In this document: in pieces, positions 1-7,216 of the stretch | How the letters are laid out: the number at the start of each line of letters is the position of its first letter | How positions within the stretch are numbered: position 1 is the stretch's first letter | Source of the DNA: Mycobacterium colombiense | GTDB taxonomy: Bacteria; Actinomycetota; Actinomycetes; Mycobacteriales; Mycobacteriaceae | Length of the DNA stretch: 64,000 nucleotides | Direction: 5' to 3' | Assembly (NCBI RefSeq): GCF_001953985.1 | Contig: NZ_MBEI01000062.1 | Location: 1-64,000, forward strand | Position numbers and translations under genes: made by a program | The notes under the pieces: model-generated | What the model was told of the DNA's origin: nothing | Seen by the model: only the letters and a program-made list of their open reading frames with translations | Databases searched by the model: none

Positions 1-69
1 CTCACGCACCCGATCCAGCAGCGCCGCCGACTCCGGCGTCTCCCGGGAGGCATACCACCACTCGAACAT
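1..69 (-). CDS. 5' end of a probable 13E12/DUF222-type protein (partial)
   Basis: Only the first 23 codons are inside the window, starting at an ATG at 69 and reading MFEWWYASRETPESAALLDR and onward out of the left edge. An amphipathic N-terminus of this kind, starting next to a LexA box, fits the mycobacterial 13E12 repeat family (DUF222 plus HNH nuclease domain), several members of which are SOS-induced in M. tuberculosis. The SOS box overlaps the start codon, so initiation would be blocked by LexA. No family-specific motif is visible in so short a piece, so the family name is an inference from start plus operator. Confidence 0.4.
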   Translation of the reverse strand, partial: MFEWWYASRETPESAALLDRVRE

Positions 70-77
70 GTGTTCGA
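62..77. promoter_or_regulatory. LexA-binding SOS box
   Basis: The 16 bases TCGAACATGTGTTCGA are a perfect match to the mycobacterial SOS box TCGAAC-N4-GTTCGA, with both half-sites intact. The box covers the ATG of the leftward gene at 69, so the regulated gene is most likely that one. lpqM ends at 227 and reads toward this site, so it is not downstream of it. Confidence 0.8.
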
Positions 78-226
78 CACTACACGGGTCCACCGACTCG
101 AGCCTGTGGCAGGGTGGCACGTTGTGGATAACCGGGGCCACGGCGAGAAGGCTGTAATCTCCTCCGGCAACGCACCTGCTCTACGGCCCACATCGACGGC
201 GATCCTGCCAATCAAGGCAGCCGCCG

Positions 227-1696
227 CTACGGCACCCGGCTGCGATGCCTCTTGTTGTGTGGCGGCACACCGTTGACCCCACCGATGGACTCCGCGTAGC
301 TGCCGACGGCGAATCCGACGCCAGAACCCATGACGGCCAACGCTTCCCGGTTGATGTTGTCGACGGTGTCGCGTGGGCTCTGGAAGTTCGGATCGAACGG
401 CACGCCGGCCTGGCCGCCCCACAGTCGGGCCTGCACGGGGGTTTTCGGCTGCGAGGATCCGGTGGTCATGCCTCCGACGGGCACGCCCGCGATCATGAAG
501 GGGTGGTAGTCGGCCCGGGTATCCAATGGCATGTCGGCGGGCCGCTTGCCGGCGAGGTTCAGATAACCGGACAGGGTGCGTTCGATGCCGGCCGAGCCTT
601 CGGGCACGTCCGCGGGCGAGACGCCGGGCCCGGGCGGGCCGGACTGATCGCCGTCGTCGGTGAAGAATCCGGCGTTGGGCGAACCCAGCATCGTGAAGTT
701 CAAGTACAGCGCGATGTCGTTGAGTTGGTCGCGGTCCATGCCGAACACGTAGTCCAGGACGCCGTTGCGGCCGTCTACTTCGGCGCCCCAGAACACGAAC
801 CGCACCGCGTTGTTCACTGGAGCGAGCGGGCCCAGTTGCAGCGCCGCCTCCAGGACGGCGGCCACCCCGGAGCCGTCGTCATTGATCCCGGGTCCGGCGC
901 GCGAGCCGTCCAGATGCGCACCCACCACGACGACGTCATGGGCCGACCCGGTTTTGGTCTGCGCCACGACGTTTCGGGAAGTGATCTTGACGTTCTGCGC
1001 GTCCAGTACCAGACGTATCGGCGCGGTGGAGCCCGTCAGCGCGGCGGCGCCGGAGGAACCCAGCACGGCGACCGGCACGGTCAGCTGCTTGAAGTAGCCG
1101 GTGGTGAACAGCGTGGATGGGGCTCCCCGCCCGGTGGGCGAACTGAGCACGATCACCGCACTCGCGCCCTTGGCCACCGCGCTGTTCTGTTTGTCGACCA
1201 CCGAACACTGCGTGTCATCGACGACGGCGATCGCACCCTTGGGCACGACGGCCGGGTAGTCGTTGGGTGCGCAACCCGACGGCCGCGTCGGCCGGATCGG
1301 CGGGCCGGTCAGCCCCCCGGGCGGCGTCTGAACCAACAGCGAGGCCTGGTCGACGGGATAGCTGCGGCCGGCAACGGTCACCGCCGGCTTACCCAAGGAC
1401 ACGGTGTAGAGCCGGTCGAACTGCGGTGTCTGTACGTCGAAACCCTTGTCCCGCAGGGTTTTAGCGACGTAGTCCACGCTGGCGTTGAAACCCGGTGTCC
1501 CGTCCGCACGGTTGCCGCCGTTGGCGTTGGCGATGTTCTGCAGGGCATGCAGGTGCGTCAGCATGCCCTCGGCGTTCACCTTTTTGGCCAAACTGTGCCC
1601 GAGGTCCGGCGTCGCCGTCGGCGTACCCGGCCGCGTGGCCGAACAACCGGCCACCACGGCGATCAACAGCAGCGTCGCGCCCAGCCGGGAGATCAT
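227..1696 (-). CDS. lpqM: LpqM-like lipoprotein, degenerate M28 aminopeptidase
   Basis: 489 aa. A lipoprotein signal peptide ends in VAGC with the lipidated Cys at residue 18, followed by a PA-type insert and a C-terminal M28 peptidase fold. Aligned by eye with the neighbouring LpqL, it keeps the zinc His of GAHLD, the bridging Asp of NDDGSG and the catalytic Glu of WGAE. It has Val for the second Glu of AEE, Thr for Asp in NFDM, and Gln for His in the NYHQxxDT motif, so three of five zinc ligands are gone. Its ATG overlaps the lpqL stop (ATGA), so the two are translationally coupled. It is probably an exported binding or scaffold protein rather than a peptidase. Position and pairing match Rv0419. 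Confidence 0.8.
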   Translation of the reverse strand: MISRLGATLLLIAVVAGCSATRPGTPTATPDLGHSLAKKVNAEGMLTHLHALQNIANANGGNRADGTPGFNASVDYVAKTLRDKGFDVQTPQFDRLYTVSLGKPAVTVAGRSYPVDQASLLVQTPPGGLTGPPIRPTRPSGCAPNDYPAVVPKGAIAVVDDTQCSVVDKQNSAVAKGASAVIVLSSPTGRGAPSTLFTTGYFKQLTVPVAVLGSSGAAALTGSTAPIRLVLDAQNVKITSRNVVAQTKTGSAHDVVVVGAHLDGSRAGPGINDDGSGVAAVLEAALQLGPLAPVNNAVRFVFWGAEVDGRNGVLDYVFGMDRDQLNDIALYLNFTMLGSPNAGFFTDDGDQSGPPGPGVSPADVPEGSAGIERTLSGYLNLAGKRPADMPLDTRADYHPFMIAGVPVGGMTTGSSQPKTPVQARLWGGQAGVPFDPNFQSPRDTVDNINREALAVMGSGVGFAVGSYAESIGGVNGVPPHNKRHRSRVP

Positions 1697-3183
1697 GACT
1701 TGTTGAGCACGTGCCGGATGCGGTCGGCCATGACGGGGACCCCGTTATGGCCGCCGAGATCTTGCGCGTAGAGACCGATCGCGTAAGCCACGCCGCCACC
1801 GTTGATGCCCAGCGCGGTGCGGTCGACATGGTCGAGCGTGTCGGTCTTCTGGTGGTAGTTGGGGTCGAACGGTTGGTCGGCGGTCCCGCCCCACAACTTG
1901 GCCTGGTCGGCGGACATCTTGCCCTCGGCGCCCGAGAACAGGCCGCCGGCGGGGATCCCCGCCAGGGTGAATCCGTCGTAGTCGGACCGGCCGTCGAACG
2001 AGGTGTCCTGCGCGGTCTTTCCGGCGGACTTCAGGTACTCGACCAATGTCCGCTCGATGCCCGCCGAGCCCTCGGGTACCACGGGCTGGCCGCGAGCGTC
2101 CGCGGGCAGCGACTGGTCGCCGTCGTAGGTGAAGTAGCCGGGGTTCGGCGACGCGAGCATGTCGAAGTTCAGGTACAGCGCAATGTTTTTCAGCGCCGTC
2201 AGGTCCAGCGACTCGACGTAGTTGCGCGACCCGATCAGCCCGAGCTCCTCGGCTCCCCAGAAGCCGAACCGCAGCGCGTTGTGCACCGACGGCGAACTCC
2301 CCAGCCGCACAGCGGTTTCCAGCACCGCAGCCACGCCCGATCCGTTGTCGTTGATGCCCGGGCCGGCGGGCACGCTGTCCAGGTGCGCCCCCGCCATCAC
2401 CACGTCGGTTCCCGAGCCGGTTTTGGTCTGCGCAATCACGTTGCGGGCCCGGAAACTTTGGGCGCTGGCGTTGAGCTTGATCGTGGTGGTCCCCGGCTGC
2501 CCGCGCAGCTGCACGCCCACCGACTTGGTCACGCTCAGCACCGGAATCTTCACGTCGGTGGCCGGGCCGAGCGTGCCGCCCATCTCTTGTTCGTCGACGT
2601 TGTCGGCGATGATCATCGCCGCGGCGCCGCGCTGTGCCGCGGCGTCTTCCTTCTGGGCGAACGGGCAGGTGCCGCGGTCGACCAGCACCACCGCGCCCTG
2701 CAGCGGCAGGTTCGCGTAGTCGGCGGCCGCGCAGCCGAGGTTGCTCGCCGGCGCAACGACCAGCGGCCCACTCACCCCGTCCGGCCCGGTGCCCAGGCTG
2801 AAGTCCAGTGCGTGCGCCTCCACCGCCTTGCCACCGACGGTGAGGTCCGGCTTGTCGGCGTGGAACACCCGCGCCGAGAACTCGGGGGTTTGCACGTCAA
2901 ATCCACTGCCGCGCAAAACGTTTACCACGTAGTCGACGCTGGCCTCGTATCCGGGTGTGCCCACCGCCCGGGTGCCGTTGTTGGCGTTGGCGATGTCTTG
3001 CAGCTTCGACAGGTGCGCCATCATCGCGTCGGTGGTGACCTTGTCGCGCAACGCCGAGGCAAATGCGCCCGCCGCGGCGGGTGTTTGCTGTGAGTCAGAC
3101 GACCGATGGAAGCAGCCGGTTGAGAACGCGGACAGGGCGACCACGGCGACCAACGCCGGAATCGTCGTGGATTTGTTCACCAT
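1693..3183 (-). CDS. lpqL: LpqL-like lipoprotein aminopeptidase (M28 family)
   Basis: 496 aa from the ATG at 3183; a longer in-frame reading to 3534 is rejected because it lacks a lipoprotein signal before this point. The lipobox FSTGC places the lipidated Cys at residue 24. A PA domain (about 110-230) is followed by the M28 catalytic domain. All zinc and catalytic residues are present: GAHLDS, NDNGSG, WGAEE, NFDM and NYHQKTDT. Expected role: release of N-terminal residues from peptides at the outer face of the cytoplasmic membrane. It is followed directly by lpqM through an ATGA overlap and lies 53 bases downstream of a DUF2752 gene. Corresponds to Rv0418. Confidence 0.85.
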   Translation of the reverse strand: MVNKSTTIPALVAVVALSAFSTGCFHRSSDSQQTPAAAGAFASALRDKVTTDAMMAHLSKLQDIANANNGTRAVGTPGYEASVDYVVNVLRGSGFDVQTPEFSARVFHADKPDLTVGGKAVEAHALDFSLGTGPDGVSGPLVVAPASNLGCAAADYANLPLQGAVVLVDRGTCPFAQKEDAAAQRGAAAMIIADNVDEQEMGGTLGPATDVKIPVLSVTKSVGVQLRGQPGTTTIKLNASAQSFRARNVIAQTKTGSGTDVVMAGAHLDSVPAGPGINDNGSGVAAVLETAVRLGSSPSVHNALRFGFWGAEELGLIGSRNYVESLDLTALKNIALYLNFDMLASPNPGYFTYDGDQSLPADARGQPVVPEGSAGIERTLVEYLKSAGKTAQDTSFDGRSDYDGFTLAGIPAGGLFSGAEGKMSADQAKLWGGTADQPFDPNYHQKTDTLDHVDRTALGINGGGVAYAIGLYAQDLGGHNGVPVMADRIRHVLNKS

Positions 3184-3236
3184 CGCGCCCCAGGTTAGAC
3201 CGCGGCCTGAGCGGCCCCGTTCAGGACACGGCGGTA

Positions 3237-3662
3237 TCAGACATACAGTGCGGTGAAGGGCGCAACGGGAATGTTGCGCACCACGAACCAGGCCAGCACC
3301 AGCGACAGCGTCACGACGGCGGCCCAGCGCCGGTGTTGCCAGCCGCGGATCCGCCGGCCCACCAGGCGCCCGTAGGTCCAGGCGAAGTACGTCCACAGCA
3401 ACAGCACGACTGCCGCCAGGCCCAAAGCGTTGAACCTGGCGGCCGCCAACAGATTGCCGTGCATAAGCGAATACACCATGCGTAGGCTGCCGCATCCGGG
3501 GCAGTCGATCCCCAACAACGCCTTGGTGGGGCATACCGGCAGCGGGCCGTGCGGGGTGGTCGGGTCACCCGCCCAGATGGCGGCGCACATCAACGTCGTG
3601 GATGCGGCCACCACCAGTGGTGCACCCAGATTCGCGTGCGCCGCCCCCCAGCGGGTCACCAT
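3237..3662 (-). CDS. DUF2752 membrane protein
   Basis: 141 aa with about three predicted membrane helices (near 15-33, 75-95 and 115-130). Between the first two lies the family signature CPxxxLLGIDCPGCGSLR, with three cysteines that could bind metal or form disulfides. The function of DUF2752 is unknown. It sits 9 bases after the CD225-domain gene and 53 bases before lpqL on the same strand, so the four genes from 4019 down to 227 may be one transcript. A GTG one codon inside the ATG is an alternative start. Confidence 0.75.
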   Translation of the reverse strand: MVTRWGAAHANLGAPLVVAASTTLMCAAIWAGDPTTPHGPLPVCPTKALLGIDCPGCGSLRMVYSLMHGNLLAAARFNALGLAAVVLLLWTYFAWTYGRLVGRRIRGWQHRRWAAVVTLSLVLAWFVVRNIPVAPFTALYV

Positions 3663-3671
3663 GATCAGGTT

Positions 3672-4019
3672 TTAGAACATCGCGGCGAGCGCCGCGTTGG
3701 TGTCCGTATTGAGCGCACCGACCGCCATCAGGATGCCGTAGATGACGCCCACGACGACGCCGATGACCACGGACCAGATCACCCATTTCTTGGCGCTTTC
3801 GGCGGACGCTTGCGCCTCGGCGTAGCGCCCCTGCGCCCACAACCCGTTGACCTGGCTCGACTTGACGATCGCCACGATTCCGAAGGGCAGACAGCAGAAG
3901 AGGGTGGCCAGGATCGACCACACCAGATAGTTATTCGGCGCTTGGGCGGCCGGCTGCTGCGGCGGATAACCGGGAGACGGCGGCGGATAATCGGGCGGCG
4001 GAGGAGGGGGTTGCGTCAT
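3672..4019 (-). CDS. CD225/dispanin-family membrane protein
   Basis: 115 aa. The proline-rich N-terminus (repeats of PPP, YPP and QQP over the first 25 residues) is cytoplasmic-looking. Two hydrophobic segments flank a short loop, with the CD225-type core NNYLVWSILATLFCCLPFGI and the loop motif KSSQVNGLWAQGRY. CD225 proteins include the animal interferon-induced transmembrane proteins; bacterial members are mostly uncharacterised. The start at 4019 is chosen over an ATG five codons upstream because GGAG lies at the right distance (GGAGAATTC-ATG). It heads the run CD225-DUF2752-lpqL-lpqM. Confidence 0.8.
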   Translation of the reverse strand: MTQPPPPPPDYPPPSPGYPPQQPAAQAPNNYLVWSILATLFCCLPFGIVAIVKSSQVNGLWAQGRYAEAQASAESAKKWVIWSVVIGVVVGVIYGILMAVGALNTDTNAALAAMF

Positions 4020-4356
4020 GAATTCTCCAGTCAAGAGAAGTTAGCTGGCGTAAAGCGGTGCTAACCATACCCGAGCGGACTCAGTTCGGCACTAGCAATG
4101 AACAAATCTTGTTTGGCCACCCAGGTCGCGACGGGCCGGCGGCATCACAGCGTTCACCGAAAGTCGGGATTATGGTGGCGCCTCAACATAATTCGTAATT
4201 CTGCGCGACGACCGACCCGCCACTATCATTTTCCTGGGCCTCTGCGGGCCGAGCCGAGGAAGGATGCCCACACAGACAATTGCCTGCGGAATGTGTTGCT
4301 TTACCACGACATAGCCCTACTATCCGTGTTTAGAAGCGGCCGTTAAGGAGCCATTC
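4020..4356. other. divergent intergenic region
   Basis: About 340 bases between the leftward CD225 gene and the rightward secreted-protein pair. The part from 4170 to 4330 is clearly more AT-rich than the flanking genes, as expected for divergent promoters. A rightward 82-codon reading frame (4098-4346) has no ribosome binding site, no domain and atypical composition, and is not called as a gene. Confidence 0.6.
4296..4323 (+). promoter_or_regulatory. candidate SigA-type promoter of the secreted pair
   Basis: TTGCTT (4296-4301), a 16-base spacer and TACTAT (4318-4323) lie 34 bases before the ATG at 4357, with AAGGAG as the ribosome binding site between. The spacing and -10 hexamer fit the housekeeping sigma factor; the -35 match is partial. 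Confidence 0.4.
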
Positions 4357-4887
4357 ATGTCTGATTTCAGCAACGTGCTGAGGGCGGCGACGGCAACGGC
4401 GCTCACCGGTGGTTTGGCCTTAGCGGGCGGCGCCCCGGCGAGCGCGGATCCGGCCACCACCGGGAACGCTTCGGATATCAACGCGCTTGCGGCCTCGCTG
4501 TCGAAGGGCTACGGCCTGAACAACTGCACGGCCCAGAACATCGACCGCAGCACACAACTGGCGGTGCTCACCTGCGGGCAGAGCCCCGACCCGCACGGCC
4601 CGGTCCAGGCCAAGTACGTGAAGTTCACCAACGCCGACAATCTGGCCACGTCGTTCAAGGCCACCATCAAAGAGGACGTGCTGACCCCATGTGGGGATGC
4701 CGGCCAGTCGCCGTCCAACTGGCATAAGGACGGCTCGGCCGCCAACGCCGGGCAGGCGGCCTGCGGCACTTACCAAAACCGCGCCGAGATCATCTGGACC
4801 ACGGACGCCAACAACACGCTGAGTTACCTGCGCGCATCCAACGCCGACGTTGCGGCCCTCTACCAGTGGTGGCGCGCCAACGGGTGA
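4357..4887 (+). CDS. secreted four-cysteine protein, copy 1
   Basis: 176 aa. A Sec signal peptide (hydrophobic 12-30) ends at ASA-DP near residue 31. The mature part starts with NASDINALAASLSKGYGLNNC, has four cysteines (NNC, LTCGQSPD, PCGDAG, ACGTYQN) likely paired as two disulfides, and ends with the aromatic motif LYQWWRANG. It resembles the next gene over its whole mature length, so the two are a tandem duplication. Ribosome binding site AAGGAG lies 7 bases before the ATG. No catalytic motif is visible and the function is unknown; a small ligand-binding or envelope-associated domain is plausible. Confidence 0.8.
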   Translation: MSDFSNVLRAATATALTGGLALAGGAPASADPATTGNASDINALAASLSKGYGLNNCTAQNIDRSTQLAVLTCGQSPDPHGPVQAKYVKFTNADNLATSFKATIKEDVLTPCGDAGQSPSNWHKDGSAANAGQAACGTYQNRAEIIWTTDANNTLSYLRASNADVAALYQWWRANG

Positions 4888-4978
4888 GGTTCCCGCTGTA
4901 CCGCAACCGATTCTGTGAACCGAAAACGGAGAAACGTTCGCCCCTCTTTATTTCCATCAACCGCAGGGAGTCAGGAAA

Positions 4979-5500
4979 ATGTCACATTGGAACACCGCGC
5001 TGCGAGTCGTGTCGGCCGCAACTTTCACAGGCAGTTTGGCTTTCGCGGGTGTTGGCGTCGCGAACGCCGAACCCAACACCGGTAACGCGTCAGACATGAA
5101 CACGCTGGCCGCCTCGCTGTCGAAGGGCTATGGCCTGAATAACTGCAAGCCGCAAGAGCTCTCCGAAACCGGCGAACTGGCCGAACTGGTGTGCGGGCAG
5201 AGCCCCGACTCCAACGGCCCGGGATCCGGCGTTTACGCGCTCTTCTCCAGCAGCACGAACCTGGGCTCCGCCTTCAGTTCCACCATCAAAGACGTGTCCC
5301 TGGCCGCGTGTGGGGACGCAGGCGCCTCGCCGGGAACCTGGAAGCAGAACGGCCAGACGGGCGGCCAGATCGCGTGCGGCACCTACAAGAACTACGCGAC
5401 ATTGACCTGGACGACCGACGCCAAGAACGTGTTGGGTCACCTGACCGCATCCAATTCCGACGTCAGCGCGCTCTACCAGTGGTGGCGCACCAACGGCTGA
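4979..5500 (+). CDS. secreted four-cysteine protein, copy 2
   Basis: 173 aa, with a signal peptide cleaved after NA-EPN near residue 30. It shares with copy 1 the blocks TGNASD, LAASLSKGYGLNNC, LVCGQSPD, ACGDAG, ACGTYKN and LYQWWRTNG, and all four cysteines. The middle (residues 60-95) diverges most, with a Ser/Asn-rich loop in place of the Lys/Asp-rich loop of copy 1, so the pair may bind different partners. The 91-base gap has a purine-rich GGAGTCAGGAAA before the ATG. Probably co-transcribed with copy 1. Function unknown. Confidence 0.8.
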   Translation: MSHWNTALRVVSAATFTGSLAFAGVGVANAEPNTGNASDMNTLAASLSKGYGLNNCKPQELSETGELAELVCGQSPDSNGPGSGVYALFSSSTNLGSAFSSTIKDVSLAACGDAGASPGTWKQNGQTGGQIACGTYKNYATLTWTTDAKNVLGHLTASNSDVSALYQWWRTNG

Positions 5501-5503
5501 CTT

Positions 5504-6271
5504 CTACAGCTGAGCCGCAATCAGATCCGCTACCGCGCGCATTCCGGCGGCGTTCGGGTGTAACGGAGCGGTACGTCCCGGTATCGGGACCCCGAAGCGG
5601 GCCGGCCGCGTCGTCCAGGGCTCGGTCGACCATGCGTGATGTTCACGGCTCGCCGCGGCGGCGCGGATGATTTCGCAACCGGTCACCGCGGCGGCGTCGG
5701 CCGTCATCGTCTCCAGCGTGGCGGACACGTGCCGGCCCAGGTCGGCATCGGCCGGCGACAGCGGCTCCGCCGGCTCACCCGGCGGCGGCAGCATCGTCAG
5801 GTAGTCGACGAAGAAAACCCGTGCCCGGGTCGATCGTTGACGCAACGCACGGCCGACCGCGCACAACGATTCAAACACCGCGTCCAGGGCGCGATCTCGC
5901 GCGTCGCGATCCAGCAGGTCGGCGATGCGATCCCCCAGCAGCGGCACGTGACGCAGCGGACGCGGCAGTGACGCGGCCGTCAACAGCGGAACGTAGCCGA
6001 CGTCGTTGCCGCCGATTGTCACCGTGACCAGGCTCTCGGTGCCGTCCAGCGCGGCGATCTGCGGTGGTGCGCCGTGTTGGCGCTCGGCGAGCACGTGCGC
6101 GGTGGTCGCCCCGGAGAAGGTCACATCAACCAGGTCGTGCTGATATCGCTGCGCGATCAGGTGCGCGTAGTTGCGCGCCGATCGGCCCGACCACCGCGGA
6201 GCCCCCCGTGCGCGGGGCCGGATGCCCGGACCTGCGGCCATCGAACTGCCCAGCGCGACATAACGACTCAT
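5504..6271 (-). CDS. SGNH-fold lipase/esterase-like hydrolase
   Basis: 255 aa. SGNH hydrolase blocks are in order: the nucleophile Ser in ALGSSMAAGPG (about residue 9), the oxyanion Asn in TIGGNDVGY (about 92), and the terminal His in LHPNAAGM (about 240). There is no signal peptide, so it is probably cytosolic. The ATG at 6271 overlaps the thiG stop (ATGA), which places it at the 3' end of the riboswitch-controlled thiO-thiS-thiG operon. A longer upstream frame overlaps thiG and is rejected. Substrate unknown; its place in a thiamine operon is unexplained. Confidence 0.85.
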   Translation of the reverse strand: MSRYVALGSSMAAGPGIRPRARGAPRWSGRSARNYAHLIAQRYQHDLVDVTFSGATTAHVLAERQHGAPPQIAALDGTESLVTVTIGGNDVGYVPLLTAASLPRPLRHVPLLGDRIADLLDRDARDRALDAVFESLCAVGRALRQRSTRARVFFVDYLTMLPPPGEPAEPLSPADADLGRHVSATLETMTADAAAVTGCEIIRAAAASREHHAWSTEPWTTRPARFGVPIPGRTAPLHPNAAGMRAVADLIAAQL

Positions 6272-7026
6272 CGTTGTGGGCTCGACGCCTGCGCCCAGAA
6301 CCGCTTCGGGATTCGTCCGGCGCGCCGGGCCAGATACCCGGCGGTGACGGCGGCGGACATCGCGGCGGCCATCGCGGCCGGATCGGCGGCCCTGGTCACC
6401 GCGGTGGCCAACAGCACGGCGTCGCAACCCAATTCCATCGCCAGCGCGGCGTCGCTCGCGGTTCCGATGCCGGCGTCGAGCACCACCGGAACGCCGGCCC
6501 GGGCGACGATCATCTCGATGTTGTGCGGATTGGTGATGCCCAGGCCGGTGCCGATCGGCGAACCCAGCGGCATGACCGCCGCACATCCGGCGTCCTCGAG
6601 CCGGCGCGCCAGCACCGGATCATCGTTGGTGTAGGGCAATACGACGAACCCGTCATCGACCAATTGCTCTGCGGCCCGCACCAATTCGACGGCGTCGGGC
6701 AGCAGCGTGCGTTCGTCGGCGATCACCTCGAGCTTGATCCAGTTGGTGTTCAGCGCCTCGCGCGCCAACTGGGCGGTGAGCACCGCTTCAGCCGCGCCGC
6801 GACATCCCGCGGTGTTGGGCAGCGGCGTGATGCCCAGCCGGTTGAGCAGATCGAGCAGCCCGGTGCCACCCTCGGCGTCGACCCGGCGGATGGCGACGGT
6901 GGTCAGTTCGGTGCCCGAGGCCACCAGCGCCTCCTCGAGCACCGCGAGGTTGCTCGCTCCCCCGGTCCCCATGATGAGCCGCGACGCGAAGCTGCGGTCG
7001 CCGATCGTCAGTTTTGAGTCAGCCAC
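6268..7026 (-). CDS. thiG: thiazole synthase ThiG
   Basis: 252 aa TIM-barrel enzyme forming the thiazole phosphate of thiamine from deoxyxylulose-5-phosphate, dehydroglycine and ThiS-thiocarboxylate. The Schiff-base Lys is in NWIKLEVIAD (about residue 98). The phosphate-binding ends VLDAGIGTASD and DAVLLATAVTRA are intact, and the length is typical. Its start lies 8 bases inside thiS, so ThiS and ThiG are translationally coupled; the cognate glycine oxidase ThiO is directly upstream. Corresponds to Rv0417. Confidence 0.95.
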   Translation of the reverse strand: MADSKLTIGDRSFASRLIMGTGGASNLAVLEEALVASGTELTTVAIRRVDAEGGTGLLDLLNRLGITPLPNTAGCRGAAEAVLTAQLAREALNTNWIKLEVIADERTLLPDAVELVRAAEQLVDDGFVVLPYTNDDPVLARRLEDAGCAAVMPLGSPIGTGLGITNPHNIEMIVARAGVPVVLDAGIGTASDAALAMELGCDAVLLATAVTRAADPAAMAAAMSAAVTAGYLARRAGRIPKRFWAQASSPQR

Positions 7027-7216
7027 CTTGCACCGCCGTCACTATCTCGAGCCGGGCACCGTCGAAAAGTTCTGTGGCCCACCGGGAACGCGGTATCACC
7101 GCGTCGTCCATGGCCACCGCGACGCCGCGGTCCGGAAAACCCAGGGAATCCAGCAGCGCGGCCACCGTGGTGTTCGCGTCGACGTCGACCTTCTGTTCGT
7201 TGACCACGACGATCAT
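7019..7216 (-). CDS. thiS: sulfur carrier protein ThiS
   Basis: 65 aa ubiquitin-like carrier ending in the essential Gly-Gly (TAVQGG), which becomes a thiocarboxylate and donates sulfur to ThiG. The ATG shares four bases with the thiO stop (ATGA), and the 3' end overlaps thiG. Length and the VxVDVDANTTVAALL start of the beta-grasp fold match the family. Corresponds to Rv0416. Confidence 0.93.
   Translation of the reverse strand: MIVVVNEQKVDVDANTTVAALLDSLGFPDRGVAVAMDDAVIPRSRWATELFDGARLEIVTAVQGG

Noticed and set aside
70..276. Rightward 68-codon frame after the SOS box
   Set aside because: No ribosome binding site or domain; it overlaps the end of lpqM on the other strand and has shadow composition.
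245..3093. Long rightward frames antisense to lpqM and lpqL
   Set aside because: Arg/Gly/His-rich mirror frames typical of high-GC DNA; the minus-strand genes have signal peptides and full M28 motifs.
3184..3534. N-terminal extension of LpqL
   Set aside because: It would bury the lipoprotein signal at residue 117 and overlaps the DUF2752 gene in another frame.
4098..4346. 82-codon frame before the secreted pair
   Set aside because: AT-rich promoter region, no ribosome binding site, no recognisable domain.
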